From Trichinella spiralis (Eukaryota > Nematoda > Enoplea > Trichinellida > Trichinellidae): a stretch of DNA of 23,465 nucleotides. The notes under the pieces were generated by a model. It saw nothing but the letters and a program-made list of their open reading frames with translations, did not search any database and had not been told where the DNA came from. Every line of letters starts with the position of its first letter. Position 1 is the first letter of the stretch. Location: assembly GCA_000181795.3 (NCBI GenBank), contig CM012955.1:7150423-7173887 (forward strand), in the 5' to 3' direction. Positions 8,770-19,262 of the stretch are shown here, piece after piece. Position numbers and translations under genes: made by a program.

Positions 8770-10550
8770 TCACTTTGTTTCACGCCAGTTTGGAGGAATT
8801 TGAAACAGTGGTCGCAAGCTGGCAGCAGAGGAAGACATTTTCCCCAGATACCGTACATGATGGTTTGCAGTTTTCTGTATGTTTTAAACTGGCCGGAAAT
8901 TTCCATTTTGGCTGACGCACTGCAGACTTCCTAAGTATAAATTTTAGGAATGGGCTTCGTTTCTTCAGCTGCTCAGCATTTCAGATTTATGGAGTTGTCT
9001 AGTGTAAAATTATCAGAATGAGGAACAGATCCCAGCGCAGTATTTACATCTAAGCTTTCGTGTATTGAACTCCTGCATCCTCCTATAACTTACATGAAAA
9101 ACCTGAATGATGATTCATAAAAATGCATATTAAATAAGCTCTTATTTACCTGTTGGCAAATCTGTTCATGTTTTAAAATCAGCTGTTAATCTCTACCTTT
9201 GTGTTCAAAATTAGAACTATTTTAAGTATTTAAAACCAAACGCAAATTACCAGCAATGAGATAAAAGATTAGAAGATCAGAATGAAATTAAGCACCGAAT
9301 GTGAAAGCGTAACAGTTGTAAATTCCATTTTACACACAGTCCTAACATTTTTTATCTAAGACAAAACCAGACATGTGAGAAAGAAAAAAAATCAACCTCA
9401 ACCGATGCCATGATTGTTAAAGGAAATGTTTTTATCCAACAAGATTAAATTTACTCGTTGTTTTACTGAAGATATGATAAAGAAAGTATTGATTAAAGGC
9501 ATCTGATAACGAATTCACGCCAAGTGAAAATGATCTTGATAAACTTGTAAAACCTGAAAATATGCAAGTGAGAAAAGAAATTTTTAAAGCAAAAAGTAAA
9601 AAATAGCGTTGAGCAATAGAGTGAGAAGGCTGCTTGATGGAATCGAGAAGAAGACGGAGGTAAAAATTGAGAAGTTTCATCAGATTCTCAGAAAAACATT
9701 TATTTTGCTTATTTTGTTTTTGCATAAATTTTATGTAGACGATATCCTGCTGTTAATGCTTGTTATGTTGTGTTTTGACTGACAATTGCAACAAGAGTAT
9801 GATATTTTATTTTCTTAATTTATGATGAAATACTCAGATAAAAGTTTTTTTTAGAAACTTAGCAACAGCCAGATATTTTTAAGAATATTTGTATATATAA
9901 AAGAAAAGTGAAATTATATAAATTGCAACTTTGTTTACAAAAATTCAGTTTTCTTTTATTCATATTTTTATTTCATGTTTCTCAAGAATTTCAAAACCTC
10001 TGAACTGCGCTTAATGAAGTATTCAGTTGTGATTGAGTTTAAAAGAAATTTTGGAATCAGTTCCATGATATATGGTGGGTGAATAATTTTTCTGTAACTT
10101 CATAATTTTCCATAGTTTATTTTTTTAGATAAAATGAAATTTTACGAGTGACTTAAAATGGTGTTTTCATGGACGCAGCGCAAAATTAAATGGCACGAAA
10201 CAAATAAATTGATGAAAAGCAAACTTTTGAAAAAGTTTTTCCCATGCTGAACAGTGCAAGGTCAGTGAAGGATTAACTTAAAGCAAAGCAAATTCTTCAG
10301 GTTTGACCAGCAAATTTAACAGTATCATTAATTATAACAAGAAGAATATTTTACTTTTAAGCGTAAACAGTAATCGCCTGCTTAACGCTCATGATGCGTT
10401 TCTGAAAAACAGCGTTAAACGGGGTTGTTATGTAGCATGTGTTTATAGCACCTCGGTTTCCATGAAATCAGAATATATAGAAGAAAATTTGTTTGAAATT
10501 TCTATAAAAATGTTACAAAATGTTTCGGTTCTTAGAGCTTGGGTTTCTTG
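8770..10550. other. Long stretch without a secure gene
   Basis: The first 160 bp (8770-8930) are less AT-rich and open in both directions, with a minus frame starting MEISGQFKTYRKLQT, but no family or splice structure supports either. A short + frame near 9505-9606 ending in RKEIFKAKSKK and the 82-codon + frame at 10303-10551, which follows an acceptor-like TTCTTCAG, are unrecognised and could be chance. The rest is AT-rich and featureless. Confidence 0.45.
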
Positions 10551-10555
10551 ATGAT

Positions 10556-11360
10556 GAAAACGTCAAGAGTTAATTGTCTTTTCTTAAGTTTTCTGTCTCG
10601 AAAAATTTCTTTACAGTAAGATATAATTTAAAAAGCACCCCGTCCTGCCTTGAAGTTCTGCTCATCATCTGGATAGTGTTCTACGAACTGCTCCATAATT
10701 TCTGTACTTTTGATGACGATACTGCTTAGGAATTTTGCTGCTACAGTTCTCACTGGTGAATTCTCTTCTCATTTAATAACTGTTGGTTCGTTATGAATTG
10801 CATAGCTCTGACAGTTCTTTAAAGTCATCCTTGCTAAGATTCTCTCTGTGGGACTAATAATTGCTGAACGGAACCTTGCTCAGGAAATTCTTGTGCTACC
10901 TTGATATCCAAATTAGTTGCTTCACCACTGATACGTATGTTATGAAGGTTAGCTCACTTTTTAATGAAATCAACTCAACCAGCTCTGCTAGTTGTAAAAT
11001 TTTCAGATTCATCCCCATTTTCTTATTGAATATGGCTGAAGATGCTTTTTGCTTTTTCCATAATAAGCATCTGGCTTGGCGAAATGGACCATTGCGTTTG
11101 ATCATCCACCTAAAATATTAAGCTTTCTTTCCATTTCTTCAATCAAATAACTTCTTGAACGAGGAGTTATTATCGTTGTAGAAAAAATCGAGGCCGTAGA
11201 TGCAGAAGATTGTATCTCATCTGCAGTTTTTACAATTGCTTTTATTGCCTTAGACGTTGTGAAATTTAAAGAAGCACCCATGTCAACTGGACCGTCACCG
11301 GCTTCCCATCGAAGTAATACTTGTAGTTTCACATTTAGAGAAATGCTTTTCCTTTTCAGA
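10556..11360 (-). mobile_element. Tigger/Jerky-like (pogo lineage) DNA transposon remnant
   Basis: Reading on the minus strand the blocks run: KRKSISLNVKLQVLLRWEAG (first helix-turn-helix, Psq/CENP-B N-terminal type), GASLNFTTSKAIKAIVKTAD and SRSYLIEEMERKL; then WSISPSQMLIMEKAKSIFS and ENFTTSR of the CENP-B-type second DNA-binding domain; then NIRISGEATNLDIKVAQEFP, the linker typical of Tigger proteins (hGEAaSaD); and last the C-terminal tail with YCKEIFRDRKLKKRQLTLD. The DDE catalytic core between the linker and the tail is missing: only about 100 bp separate them. Frames change several times (near 11105, 10970, 10870) and stops interrupt it. About 260 codons remain of a family usually 450-600 residues long. 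No terminal repeats were found. It is a dead, internally deleted copy. Confidence 0.85.
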
Positions 11361-11399
11361 TTTTACCTGTCATCACTTGGACACTTTCTTCTCGATTGA

Positions 11400-12010
11400 A
11401 TGAATCAGACAAGTCAATTAACATTGAAAGTTGTGGACAACTGAGCACAATTGAATGGTGCAACATAAAAATTGTCAGTAAGTGAGCAAAAGTGAGCCAC
11501 GTGGCGCACCAGTTGGAAACAGCGCTATTAGTCAAATACTATTTGAGGCATTTAATTAACACTTTATTACCATTACTATTATTATTATTATTTTAACTGT
11601 TATTCAATTTAACAAATTTAAGATATTAGAATAATTGCAAAATGGCAACCAGTTCAAATTTTGCGATTTCTTGACTGAAATGGCTCATTTAGGAATAATC
11701 ATCAATCAAAAGTGAATAAACAATTGTTGATGTGAATCAATCAACTTTCAGTAAAACTGTTCCCCGAAAGGAAAACTAGAGATAAATGCAATAATCTTTT
11801 CGTCGAAATTAAATATTGCCATGTATGTTATCAACTGTTTTTATTATTCACTTTTCCATCTCACAAAGATAGATATAAACTTCATACACAATCTAAGATT
11901 TTTTAATGTAAATGCAAATCAATTAACATTTTTAAAAGTATTTGTTAGTTATTAATGACAGCAAGCTTTTAAGCAATGATACTGTCATGATCCCATTCAA
12001 TTAGCATAAA
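11400..12010. other. AT-rich spacer with a short TTA microsatellite
   Basis: Upstream of the Tigger coding part a minus frame from 11466 (MLHHSIVLSCPQL) could be accidental or part of the element's leader. A short run of about six TTA/ATT units lies at 11573-11592. Nothing else is recognised. Confidence 0.5.
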
Positions 12011-13009
12011 AAATCTCAATAAATGCAATAAACTCTAATTGAGCAATTTGCAATATGCTTCAGTGAAATAATAATCGCTTTAGAAGTGAAATGTAGCATA
12101 TGCTTCAATTGCACTCATGCTGACGTATACTAAGTTACAAAGTGCTGCAGGATAATTGCTAATTCTGTTGCTGTAGGCAATTTTCAATCGAATTAAAAGG
12201 TTGCAAAAGAGAAAACAAACTGCCTGATATTTTCTTCTTGCAGTTTTAGATCAATGATAATTTTCCTTTCATTGAATAATTTCTTCAAATAGACAATTCA
12301 CACCCTTTATTCATCCCAATTATATCAAATGTATGTTTTGCGTGACAGAAATAACGTAATTAAAGTAAATAAAGAAATAATATATATTGATTGATTCCAT
12401 TGCAGAAACAAGTGGACTTCAGGCGTGACAAGCATTTCTTAATCACAAAACTAACATAAGAATACTCACAAAATGTTAAAAATTTGAAATTGAAAAATTT
12501 TCAAACTCCTCCAGTTCATATAAATATCTATTATATTACTGTATCAATAAAATTATGAAATGAGAAATGCAATCAGGCATTGCTGTATCGCACAAAACCA
12601 AACAAAAATGACACCAGGGTTCACGTTTTGATCAAAAATGATTAACGCTCATTTCATAATTTTATTCACACGCAAAGCATACATTTGATAAAATTGAGAT
12701 GAATAAATGGTGCAAATTGTCTGTTTGAAGAAATTATTCGATGAAAGGAAAATTATCATTGATCTAAAACTGGAAGAAGAAAATATCAGGCAGTTTGTTT
12801 TCTCTTTTGCAATCTTCTGACTCGATTGATTCGATTGAAAATTGCCTACAACGACAGAATTAACAATTATCCCGCAGCACTTTTTAACTTAGTCTTAGCC
12901 AGCATGAGCGCAATCGAAGCATATGCTATGTTTTACTGCCAAAGCAATTACCATTTCACTGAAGAATATTACAAGTTGCGCATTTGGAGTTTACCATTGG
13001 TATGAGATG
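12011..13009. repeat. Foldback element: two inverted arms around a 324-bp loop
   Basis: The arm 12011-12344 is the reverse complement of 12669-13009, about 85-88% identical by eye and closest to identity in the inner half, around AGAGAAAACAAACTGCCTGA and GATCAATGATAATTTTCCTT. The loop 12345-12668 holds a nested inverted pair (about 12545-12565 with 12645-12668, ATAAAATTATGAAATGAG). No coding capacity is seen. The layout is that of a foldback-type or long-arm non-autonomous DNA element. Target-site duplications could not be identified because the outer ends fade. Its right edge lies about 100 bp before the bHLH start codon, so it may overlie that gene's promoter. Confidence 0.88.
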
Positions 13010-13108
13010 ATTACTTGTGCGACTTTTATAAATGAAGCTTTCATCCGTTTGTAAGTTTAAATTTCACAAAAGCAATTATTTCAACTTAGTTTTATTCTTC
13101 ACGTCACA

Positions 13109-13762
13109 ATGTCGATGAAACAGACAAGTATGTTATTATTCTTTTTGTTTAAAAGATTGTTGACTTAAGAAAAGTTGATGTACATAAACTTATATTCAGT
13201 AAGCAATAAGCTTTATCATCGTGCAGTTACAAATAAGCATCATTTTTCAAATGGTGAATTTTTAGCGAATATTTTCATCAATAGCTGCAATGTTGAAGTT
13301 AATTTTACGTTCACTTTTTCAGATGCTTCAGCTGAACAGCTGGAAAATAAAAAGTCCTCCATTTCAAGGAAAGCATTTTCAACAGGAGCATACAGAAATG
13401 CCCGTGAAAGAAAGCGTGTTCACAAGGTAAACATTGGTTTTGATCAGTTGAAAAACCATCTGCCAAACTTGAGATTGCGAACACGACGTGTTTCAAAGTT
13501 GAAGATTTTACGATCTGCTATTGAATACATCAACTCCCTACAAGAGATACTTTTCCAAGAAGTTTGTGCAAACTACGAACCTTTGGACAAAGAATCGGCG
13601 ATGTACCGATCAAGAGCATTTATTGTTCCGCAGCATGATTCTTGCTTGGAAAATGTGCCACTATCTTACTCCGGTGCAACATCAGTAGCAACAGTTGGAA
13701 ATACATTCCCTTTTTTAAGAAATAACCTGTCATATCCTAATTCTAATTACTTTTACCATTAA
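13109..13762 (+). CDS. Achaete-scute-family bHLH transcription factor
   Basis: Exon 1 is only 19 coding bases (ATG at 13109 to 13127) and ends at a strong GTATGT donor; a 195-bp intron (13128-13322) ends TTTTTCAG; exon 2 runs 13323-13762. The phases fit exactly and give 152 residues. The bHLH domain spans about residues 31-83: basic region RNARERKRVHKVN with the E-box-contacting Glu, helix 1 IGFDQLKNHLP, a short loop, and helix 2 RRVSKLKILRSAIEYINSLQ. The RNxRERxRVxxVNxGF signature and SKxxxLRSAxEYI mark the achaete-scute group of proneural factors, which pair with class I (E/daughterless) bHLH partners in the nucleus. The frame is open upstream in exon 2's phase to 13175, but those codons translate the intron, so the longer 194-residue start is less likely. 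The C-terminal tail is rich in Ser, Asn and Tyr. AATAAA lies at 13945. The ortholog is not assigned. Confidence 0.9.
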
Positions 13763-13944
13763 TATGAAATGGGAAATTGCAGCTGTATTATTTAAAAGTT
13801 TCATCAGTTGTGGATGTTTGTTACTTCATGTAAAGCTCCAGTTTCAAACATAACATACTTACCTAATGAGCAATAATAATAATTGAAAGTAAATCAAGTT
13901 ATTGGTTAAAATTTGTTTTTGTTTTTCAAGAAATGCAATATTGC

Positions 13945-13950
13945 AATAAA
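13945..13950 (+). terminator. Polyadenylation signal of the bHLH gene
   Basis: An AATAAA hexamer lies 183 bases after the stop codon of the bHLH gene, a normal distance for a short 3' untranslated region, and before the start of the pogo-type element at 14068. No other AATAAA is better placed. Confidence 0.5.
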
Positions 13951-14067
13951 TGTCTTTTTGTGGACGAAATTTGAACTTTAAACTTTTTTCTTTCATTCCT
14001 AATTTTTAAGTCAGAAATTCAACAGCTTATATTTTTATAGATATATTATAAATTTGTTTTTGAATTA

Positions 14068-14702
14068 CAGTCGAACTTGGTTAAGTGCACAAAACTCTGG
14101 CCTAACAAAATTCCCTGTAGTTAATTATACGGTAAAATAATGGACAAGTGCACAACTTGGCCAAGTGCATTATTTTGCTGAGATCCACGGGATTTACTGT
14201 TTGCAATATATAGTCTTTAAATGTACAGTAGGCGCATTTCCGTCCGCTTTAGGTTTATCAGCCATAGCAACTACTGATACTCAGCAAAGTTTATGGTTCC
14301 TTACATCAGAATAAGCACGCGTATCACAGACAAGGCATGCTAGGCTTTTGCCAAAGTTAAAACAACTACTGCTTTTCCAGGAAGTTACTCACAAGGAAGC
14401 TGTCTCAAATCTGCCAACAATTCAACTATATTTTCACAAAAACAGAATAAATCAAACAAACCTAAACCAAATTAAAGATCAGCCAGTAACGCTGGTACCA
14501 CAAAATATAATTCAAACCTACATTTTTGACTATTCTACTTAAAATAAACGGACATTTTTTCACATTAAACCTCTTTGTACATGTGAAATTATTGCTCTTT
14601 TTAATTACTCTGCATAATTTTCAACTTTAGATAAGTGCACAACTTGGATAAGTGCATGAAAGTTCTTGCCAAATTCCATATGCACTTAACCAAGTTCGAC
14701 TG
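14068..14702. mobile_element. Non-autonomous pogo-type DNA element, complete
   Basis: The element begins CAGTCGAACTTGGTTAAGTG and ends with its exact reverse complement; the terminal repeats are perfect over 22 bp. TA flanks both ends (14066-14067 and 14703-14704), as expected of the Tc1/mariner/pogo superfamily. Inside each end the motif AAGTGCACAACTTGG recurs (about 14150-14167 and 14635-14655), likely subterminal transposase-binding sites. The 635 bp contain a 64-codon + frame (14348-14542) whose part THKEAVSNLPTIQLYF resembles the C-terminal tail of Tigger transposases (EALxxLxTIxxY), so the element is probably an internally deleted Tigger-like copy moved by another element's enzyme. Perfect ends point to fairly recent activity. 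Confidence 0.92.
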
Positions 14703-14704
14703 TA

Positions 14705-15903
14705 TATACAAAATTCTTGATAAAAACATATTTCTAATTATCAAATGCTATTTTAATGAATTCTCAAATTGCTTAATATGAAAACTGAAAGTGACTGTAG
14801 TGCACTACTGTTCACTTTGATATGAGCTGTTAAATAGATAAGCATTGCTTGCTGATTGCAAGTAAAATGTGATCAATAATCTAAGTCAGAAATGTTGTAT
14901 TATTGGTTATGACGTGAGCACGAACAAGATCTTGTAAATTGTAATGTATAATTTCAATTGGTAATTTTGAAACTGAACAACTACTTGAAATGTACTTGTT
15001 GCTTTAATGCAAGTATAGTGAATCATAAAATTTTTAAATTAAATAGCAGTTTTGCAAATAAATATTTCATGGAATTGCTTTTCAACTCTACAACGCAAGT
15101 GTTGAAATTGTGAAGCATTTGATACGTTACAGATATAATGTTACAAAACAGTTATTTGCTTTAATTTTTAGCACACTTATAATGTATAAAATGATTGTTC
15201 AAGTCATGTCAAAAGAGAATTTTCACAAATTAATGCATTTAATTCTAAAGAATAAAAACATACAACGGCGAAATCCAAGAAATGAAGCAAATTATCTGAC
15301 GGTCAGTCTTCAGATATTTAGAAATTCTTGCATACTGAAATGGAAAATTTCAGAATAATTATGCAATCATTCGATTAGCTGTGTTAGGTCGTCCATAGAC
15401 AATATATTTTCGGATGAATAATAACCCAGGCTAAATTTTATTTGTGGTTTTTTACTGGTCGTTTAAATTACTATTTTATTGGACCTTTATATCGCAGTCT
15501 TATTGGTTTTTGTCTATTTGTTCACTGATTCAAACTTTTCAGTTGTGATTAGCTGCAAAATTCTTTTCATTTTATTGGTCCATATATTTCTATTTATGAT
15601 TACTTAACTTTATTAGTATTGACGTAATATTAGTAGTGTAACTTTCCATTATTTCTAAATTTTATTGGATTTATTTTTATCAAAATTTATGAAGTTACAT
15701 AATTTAAAGAAATTTTGCTTTTTTAATATGTTATTTTTTGTGAAGCTCACACTTTTTAGTGATCAGTATTTTCAAAAAATTTTAATCATTATTCTGTATT
15801 TTATTATACCACAACGAAGTAGCATCAAATGCATAGAAATAATTCAGCAAAAACACAAAAATTAGTAAGTTAAATAAGATCTTAATTTTTTATTATTTAA
15901 CAG
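14705..15903. other. AT-rich spacer, no gene recognised
   Basis: Two + frames (15110-15358, 82 codons; 15665-15865, 66 codons) are of biased composition and lack start context, splice logic or family resemblance. Four copies of TTATTGG lie between 15470 and 15670, which are inverted CCAAT-type boxes but may be chance in such DNA. Nothing else is seen. Confidence 0.5.
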
Positions 15904-16015
15904 CAGCAACAACAACAGTGAAGAACAACCAGAAGCAATAAGCAACACATCAATGAACGACACTGACAAAGTAGAAATGATAAAAAAAAAAGGTAGAAAG
16001 AAAAGCAGACAATAA
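15904..16015 (+). CDS. Putative basic C-terminal exon, unrecognised
   Basis: After an acceptor-like TTATTTAACAG the frame reads SNNNSEEQPEAISNTSMNDT, then DKVEMIKKKGRKKSRQ and a stop at 16013-16015. The acidic-polar start and Lys/Arg-rich end look like the tail of a nuclear or RNA-binding protein. An internal ATG at 15953 would give a 20-residue peptide only. An alternative donor (AAAAG-GTAGAA near 15993) does not join in phase to the next candidate exon at 16.5 kb. No upstream exon was found, so this remains a suggestion based on composition. Confidence 0.25.
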
Positions 16016-16490
16016 AGTAAACAACCACCATCTGGAAAGCGGCATAAAATCAGATCTGCTTTTTGGCAGCTTGTTTGTTGAGCTGGCTAGGCCAACCTTC
16101 CAAATGGTTATCAGCTTTAATATTTACATAATGTATATTCCATAGTGGCAGTCTTTCTTCGGTCATCTACTCCTGCCTGAAATATTGAAATAAAGCTGAT
16201 ACACTGTTTATAGTACCTGCTTCAAGCAGATTAACATCTATATCAACTGGTGGTACAGGGAAGAAAGCTTTCGCTAGAAGCATTTCCGTTTTTCTTTTCG
16301 CTTCATTATCTGTTCGACATTGAAGTTTTAAGCCCAGCACACTGACTTTTCTATGTACCTCTGGGCATAAGTATAAATAACAACGTAAGCTTTAAGTTTA
16401 GCTTAAGCTTAATGATGATATGCAGGCCTTTCAGCGCATATTTTCATAAGTTGTGAATAGTATTTCGCACAAAGTCAATGAATTTATTTA

Positions 16491-16923
16491 ATGAACAGGA
16501 AAGAGTGTACAATTCAGCGCCCAAAAATCGTGCGCACCAAAAGAGTAAGCAAAGAGCCTGGTAAGAAAATATTTCTGAAATTTTGAATTTCCAAAAAATT
16601 CTCAATATGTATCTCCATATTATAATTAGTCAACTTGTTACTGCAGAGATTATATTCAACGAATGGAAACTTTCTCAGCGATTTTTTTTAATTTAATAAT
16701 AAAAATGAAGATTTTCAACATATTAAAACTGTCAACTACATTTTTGTGTTGGCAATAATATGAAAAATTGTTGCTAATGTGTCGTCACTAAGAAGCGCAA
16801 GCAATTTTGTGGGAATTGGAAAAAGTTAGTTCTGTTGCAGATGAGAAAAACTATGACAATCTTGGCTTCAAGAAATTGAACAGGTTGAAAATTGCTGAAG
16901 CAGAAGCTGCGATATGCTTGTGA
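16491..16923 (+). CDS. Putative small gene, exon candidates, unrecognised
   Basis: ATG at 16491 opens MNRKECTIQRPKIVRTKRVS, ending at a good donor (16561, GTAAGA); an 86-bp intron to 16646 (TTACTGCAG) continues in phase with EIIFNEWKLSQ and a stop at 16694-16696, a 39-residue basic protein. A further open stretch, 16793-16923 after CACTAAG, reads AILWELEKVSSVADEKNYDN, then LGFKKLNRLKIAEAEAAICL and a stop; its charged, helix-forming character looks coding. No donor in phase was found to join exon 2 to this third piece, so they may be separate or the model is wrong. The Lys/Arg-rich start suggests a nucleic-acid or chromatin role, but no family is recognised. Confidence 0.35.
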
Positions 16924-17154
16924 CTTTGCTTATCACTTGCACAACTTTGAACAAGTCTACTTTCAAAATTAATTTCCTTTGCTAATATATATCACATATT
17001 GTCCAACAATTAATGATAAATTGTTGTGATTATCATTATAATAAATGTTGTTGTGACAATTCCTTGCGTATTCTTTTTACTCATTAAAGTTATTTCGCAC
17101 GTTGGCGTGAGATACAACAGCCAGAAATACCGATAATCATGGCGAGTTGAACTA

Positions 17155-17290
17155 GACCCGCTTGGCGGGTGGCCAGCGGGAACAGCTAACAGAACCACTC
17201 GGTCGCCTCGCGCTATCCGGGCAGCGATTGATCTATCGGGCCACCTCCGAAGCTTTCTTCTCTTTGTTCAGCGCATGGCCCCCCACACCG
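17155..17290. other. GC-rich island in AT-rich DNA
   Basis: By hand count the core (about 17159-17255) is roughly 65% G+C, twice the surrounding level. It is open in several frames: one + frame reads EPLGRLALSGQRLIYRATSE, another RSPRAIRAAIDLSGHLRSF, and the minus strand is also open. None matches a family I know, and no tRNA or rRNA fold was found. It ends just before the direct repeat that starts at 17327 and is absent before the second repeat copy at 19263. It could be an exon of a gene with different base use, a foreign fragment, or part of a repeat. Confidence 0.45.
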
Positions 17291-17326
17291 ATGGTCCATT
17301 GCAGACTTCAGCATTGCCACAGACTT

Positions 17327-18067
17327 AAAATTCTCACACTACTAATCAACAAGTACATGAAATGAGATTATAGATAAATGGGAAGTAGTGCAACAATAAA
17401 TGAAGTCCGTTTCACGTTCAGTTTGGCTTATAGGAGCCGTTCGATGCTTCCCGGTGTAACGGTAAACATCACGTTCTCTTTATAAATAGTCTTTCACTGA
17501 ATGACGATTTGGAAGCAGTGCTTCAGCTCCCGTTCACTTCTTGCAAACGACGGAAGACTCGCAAGACCTATGAAAATAAATCGTAGTCGCTTTCATTGGC
17601 AGCATTATTCTTCATTCGCTTCAAATCATTAACGGGTGACAAGTGCAAAGTACAAGATATATTCATTTCATGTTACAAAGAAATTCAACATTTCTTGTTG
17701 AATACGACCATCCAGTAGCATACAATGTGGCAAAAATGTTTTAGTTCCAGATCATTTCTTGCCACAGAAGACCATTAGGATGAGCTTTAAAATAAACTAC
17801 ATAACACTTTTCATCGGCATTATTCTCGATCTTTCACTAACAATCATTTTCGGCTCACAAGAATAGAATATATAGCACATTTATTTCCGGTAACTGTACC
17901 TACAGTAATAAATGACATGCAAGATCAAGAGTAAACAACGATTCTGAAATATTATTAAGAACAGCGTTTCGCCGTAGCTTCATAGTTATCCACTCCTGCT
18001 TTCTACGACATTTTCACGTTTATTCTAGAAGGAAGTGTAATTTTCATTTATAAAATGCTTCCATCTT
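17327..18067 (+). repeat. Long direct repeat, copy 1 (shorter)
   Basis: Matches 19263-20290 in the same orientation at roughly 85-90% identity, from AAAATTCT to TAAAATGCTT followed by ATCTT. About 290 bp present in copy 2 (19408-19693) are missing here at about 17470. Shared marks include AATAAATGAAGTCCGTTTCACG, a TATA-like box, the stretch GGAAGACTCGCAAGACCT and TTTCCGGTAACTGTACC. No open frame is shared. The copies start 1936 bp apart and could be the ends of a retroelement, but TG...CA ends, a primer-binding site and coding remnants were not found, so plain segmental duplication is as likely. Confidence 0.88.
17481..17489 (+). promoter_or_regulatory. TATA-like box in repeat copy 1
   Basis: TATAAATAG followed by TCTTTCACTGAATG is kept in both repeat copies, in a stretch where neighbouring bases have changed. 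It is a good TATA-box match, so the repeat may carry a pol II promoter. No transcript start can be shown from sequence alone. Confidence 0.3.
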
Positions 18068-19262
18068 AATTATAAATACAATAATACAGCTTGCCTCGCC
18101 AATATATTTACATGCAGTTCATCTGTATAAACTACCGTGTGATGTATTATAGTTTGCTTTTGTGAATTGCCTATATTTGTATATGCATTTCTTTTCTAGA
18201 AACTAAAAAAATTAATTCTTCTTCGAGTAGTTCACATTTTTAATTTAATAAAGAAACAAATAGCAATAAACTTTCAATTTTATGTTATAATCAGTGAAGT
18301 ATTATTGTTGGTCAGTCTGAAGGGGAAAAAGCTGGAATGAAAAACTTCGTATTATTTTGCATTGAAACTTTTCGAACATTGCAATCGATCGATAACAATG
18401 CGAAAACAAAAATTGCAACACTTGCAATGAATAGGGAAAAATTGCGGCGGTTTCCATGGCAACTAGTGATAAGATGACGATGGTTTCAAACGCATGAAGC
18501 TCAAGCACTGCAATGGCCTTTTTTATATTCAATATAGAATTGAACAAAATTTGAAACAAAAAAACATTAAAACTATCAAAATTCGAAAATAAAATTCAAA
18601 TTAAACAAATACAATGCCAATTCCTATTGTGAATTTTATAAATGAAATTTTATTTCCAACACAATAAAAGAAACAGCCAGACAACTTTTCAAGGTCATTT
18701 GAAATTCGATGAATATATTTAAAATTTTCAACGCTGCATTTTGTGATGAAATTTTAAAATTTATCAAATGAAAAAGCAACTGATCACAGCTTTGCATAAA
18801 ATTTTACAAATATCGTTGATGTATTTTTGAATTTTCCCAACAATGAACCGAATCAGAAATTTCAAATTTCTACACTCTACAATGGAAATTCAAACAATGA
18901 CAAGTGTAAACAGAAATTTGAAAAAAAATTCAAAAGTACATCATTTAAAATGTTTCAGATTCAAATCAAATACTAGAAATTGAACAGTTACATTCCAGTG
19001 TAATAAAATTCGATAAACTACTTTTCTAATTGTATTTCTTCACATTTAAGTTGATCAGCAAACAATATTTTTCACATAACAACCTTCCAGCTAGCTAACG
19101 CAATAGGGAAACATATAAATTATAATGTTTTCCTTCGCAACAACGAACAAATTGAACAATATTACAATATGTACAGGGCATACAAAAATTTATTTCGATA
19201 CCGTGAGAATCAGCTTTCTGATTTCTGATCAATCATAATCAAAAATAAATACAACATATAAT
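18068..19262. other. Spacer between the two direct repeat copies
   Basis: About 1.2 kb of AT-rich DNA with many runs of AAATTTGAAATTTC type. The 85-codon minus frame at 18302-18559 is hydrophobic and unrecognised. No retroelement protein, transposase or RNA gene is seen here. Confidence 0.5.

Noticed and set aside
10303-10551. 82-codon + frame after an acceptor-like site
   Set aside because: No family resemblance and one of several frames of this length expected in 23 kb; adjoins the tail of the Tigger remnant.
11356-11466. A short intron joining MLHHSIV... to the next frame on the minus strand
   Set aside because: It fits in phase, but the downstream frame continues upstream as KRKSISLNVK, the normal start of a Tigger helix-turn-helix domain, so the region is transposase and not a spliced host gene.
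11573-11592. TTA/ATT microsatellite
   Set aside because: A short simple repeat, ordinary in AT-rich DNA and of no special interest.
13175-13322. Upstream in-frame extension of the bHLH protein
   Set aside because: It translates to an AT-rich, unstructured stretch ending in a polypyrimidine tract and CAG, so it reads as intron; the 13109 start with an in-phase splice explains it better.
17155-17290. tRNA or rRNA fragment as the cause of the GC-rich island
   Set aside because: No cloverleaf arms, T-loop motif or recognised rRNA core sequence could be found on either strand.
18302-18559. 85-codon minus frame between the direct repeats
   Set aside because: Hydrophobic, unrecognised, no splice or start context, and not repeated elsewhere.
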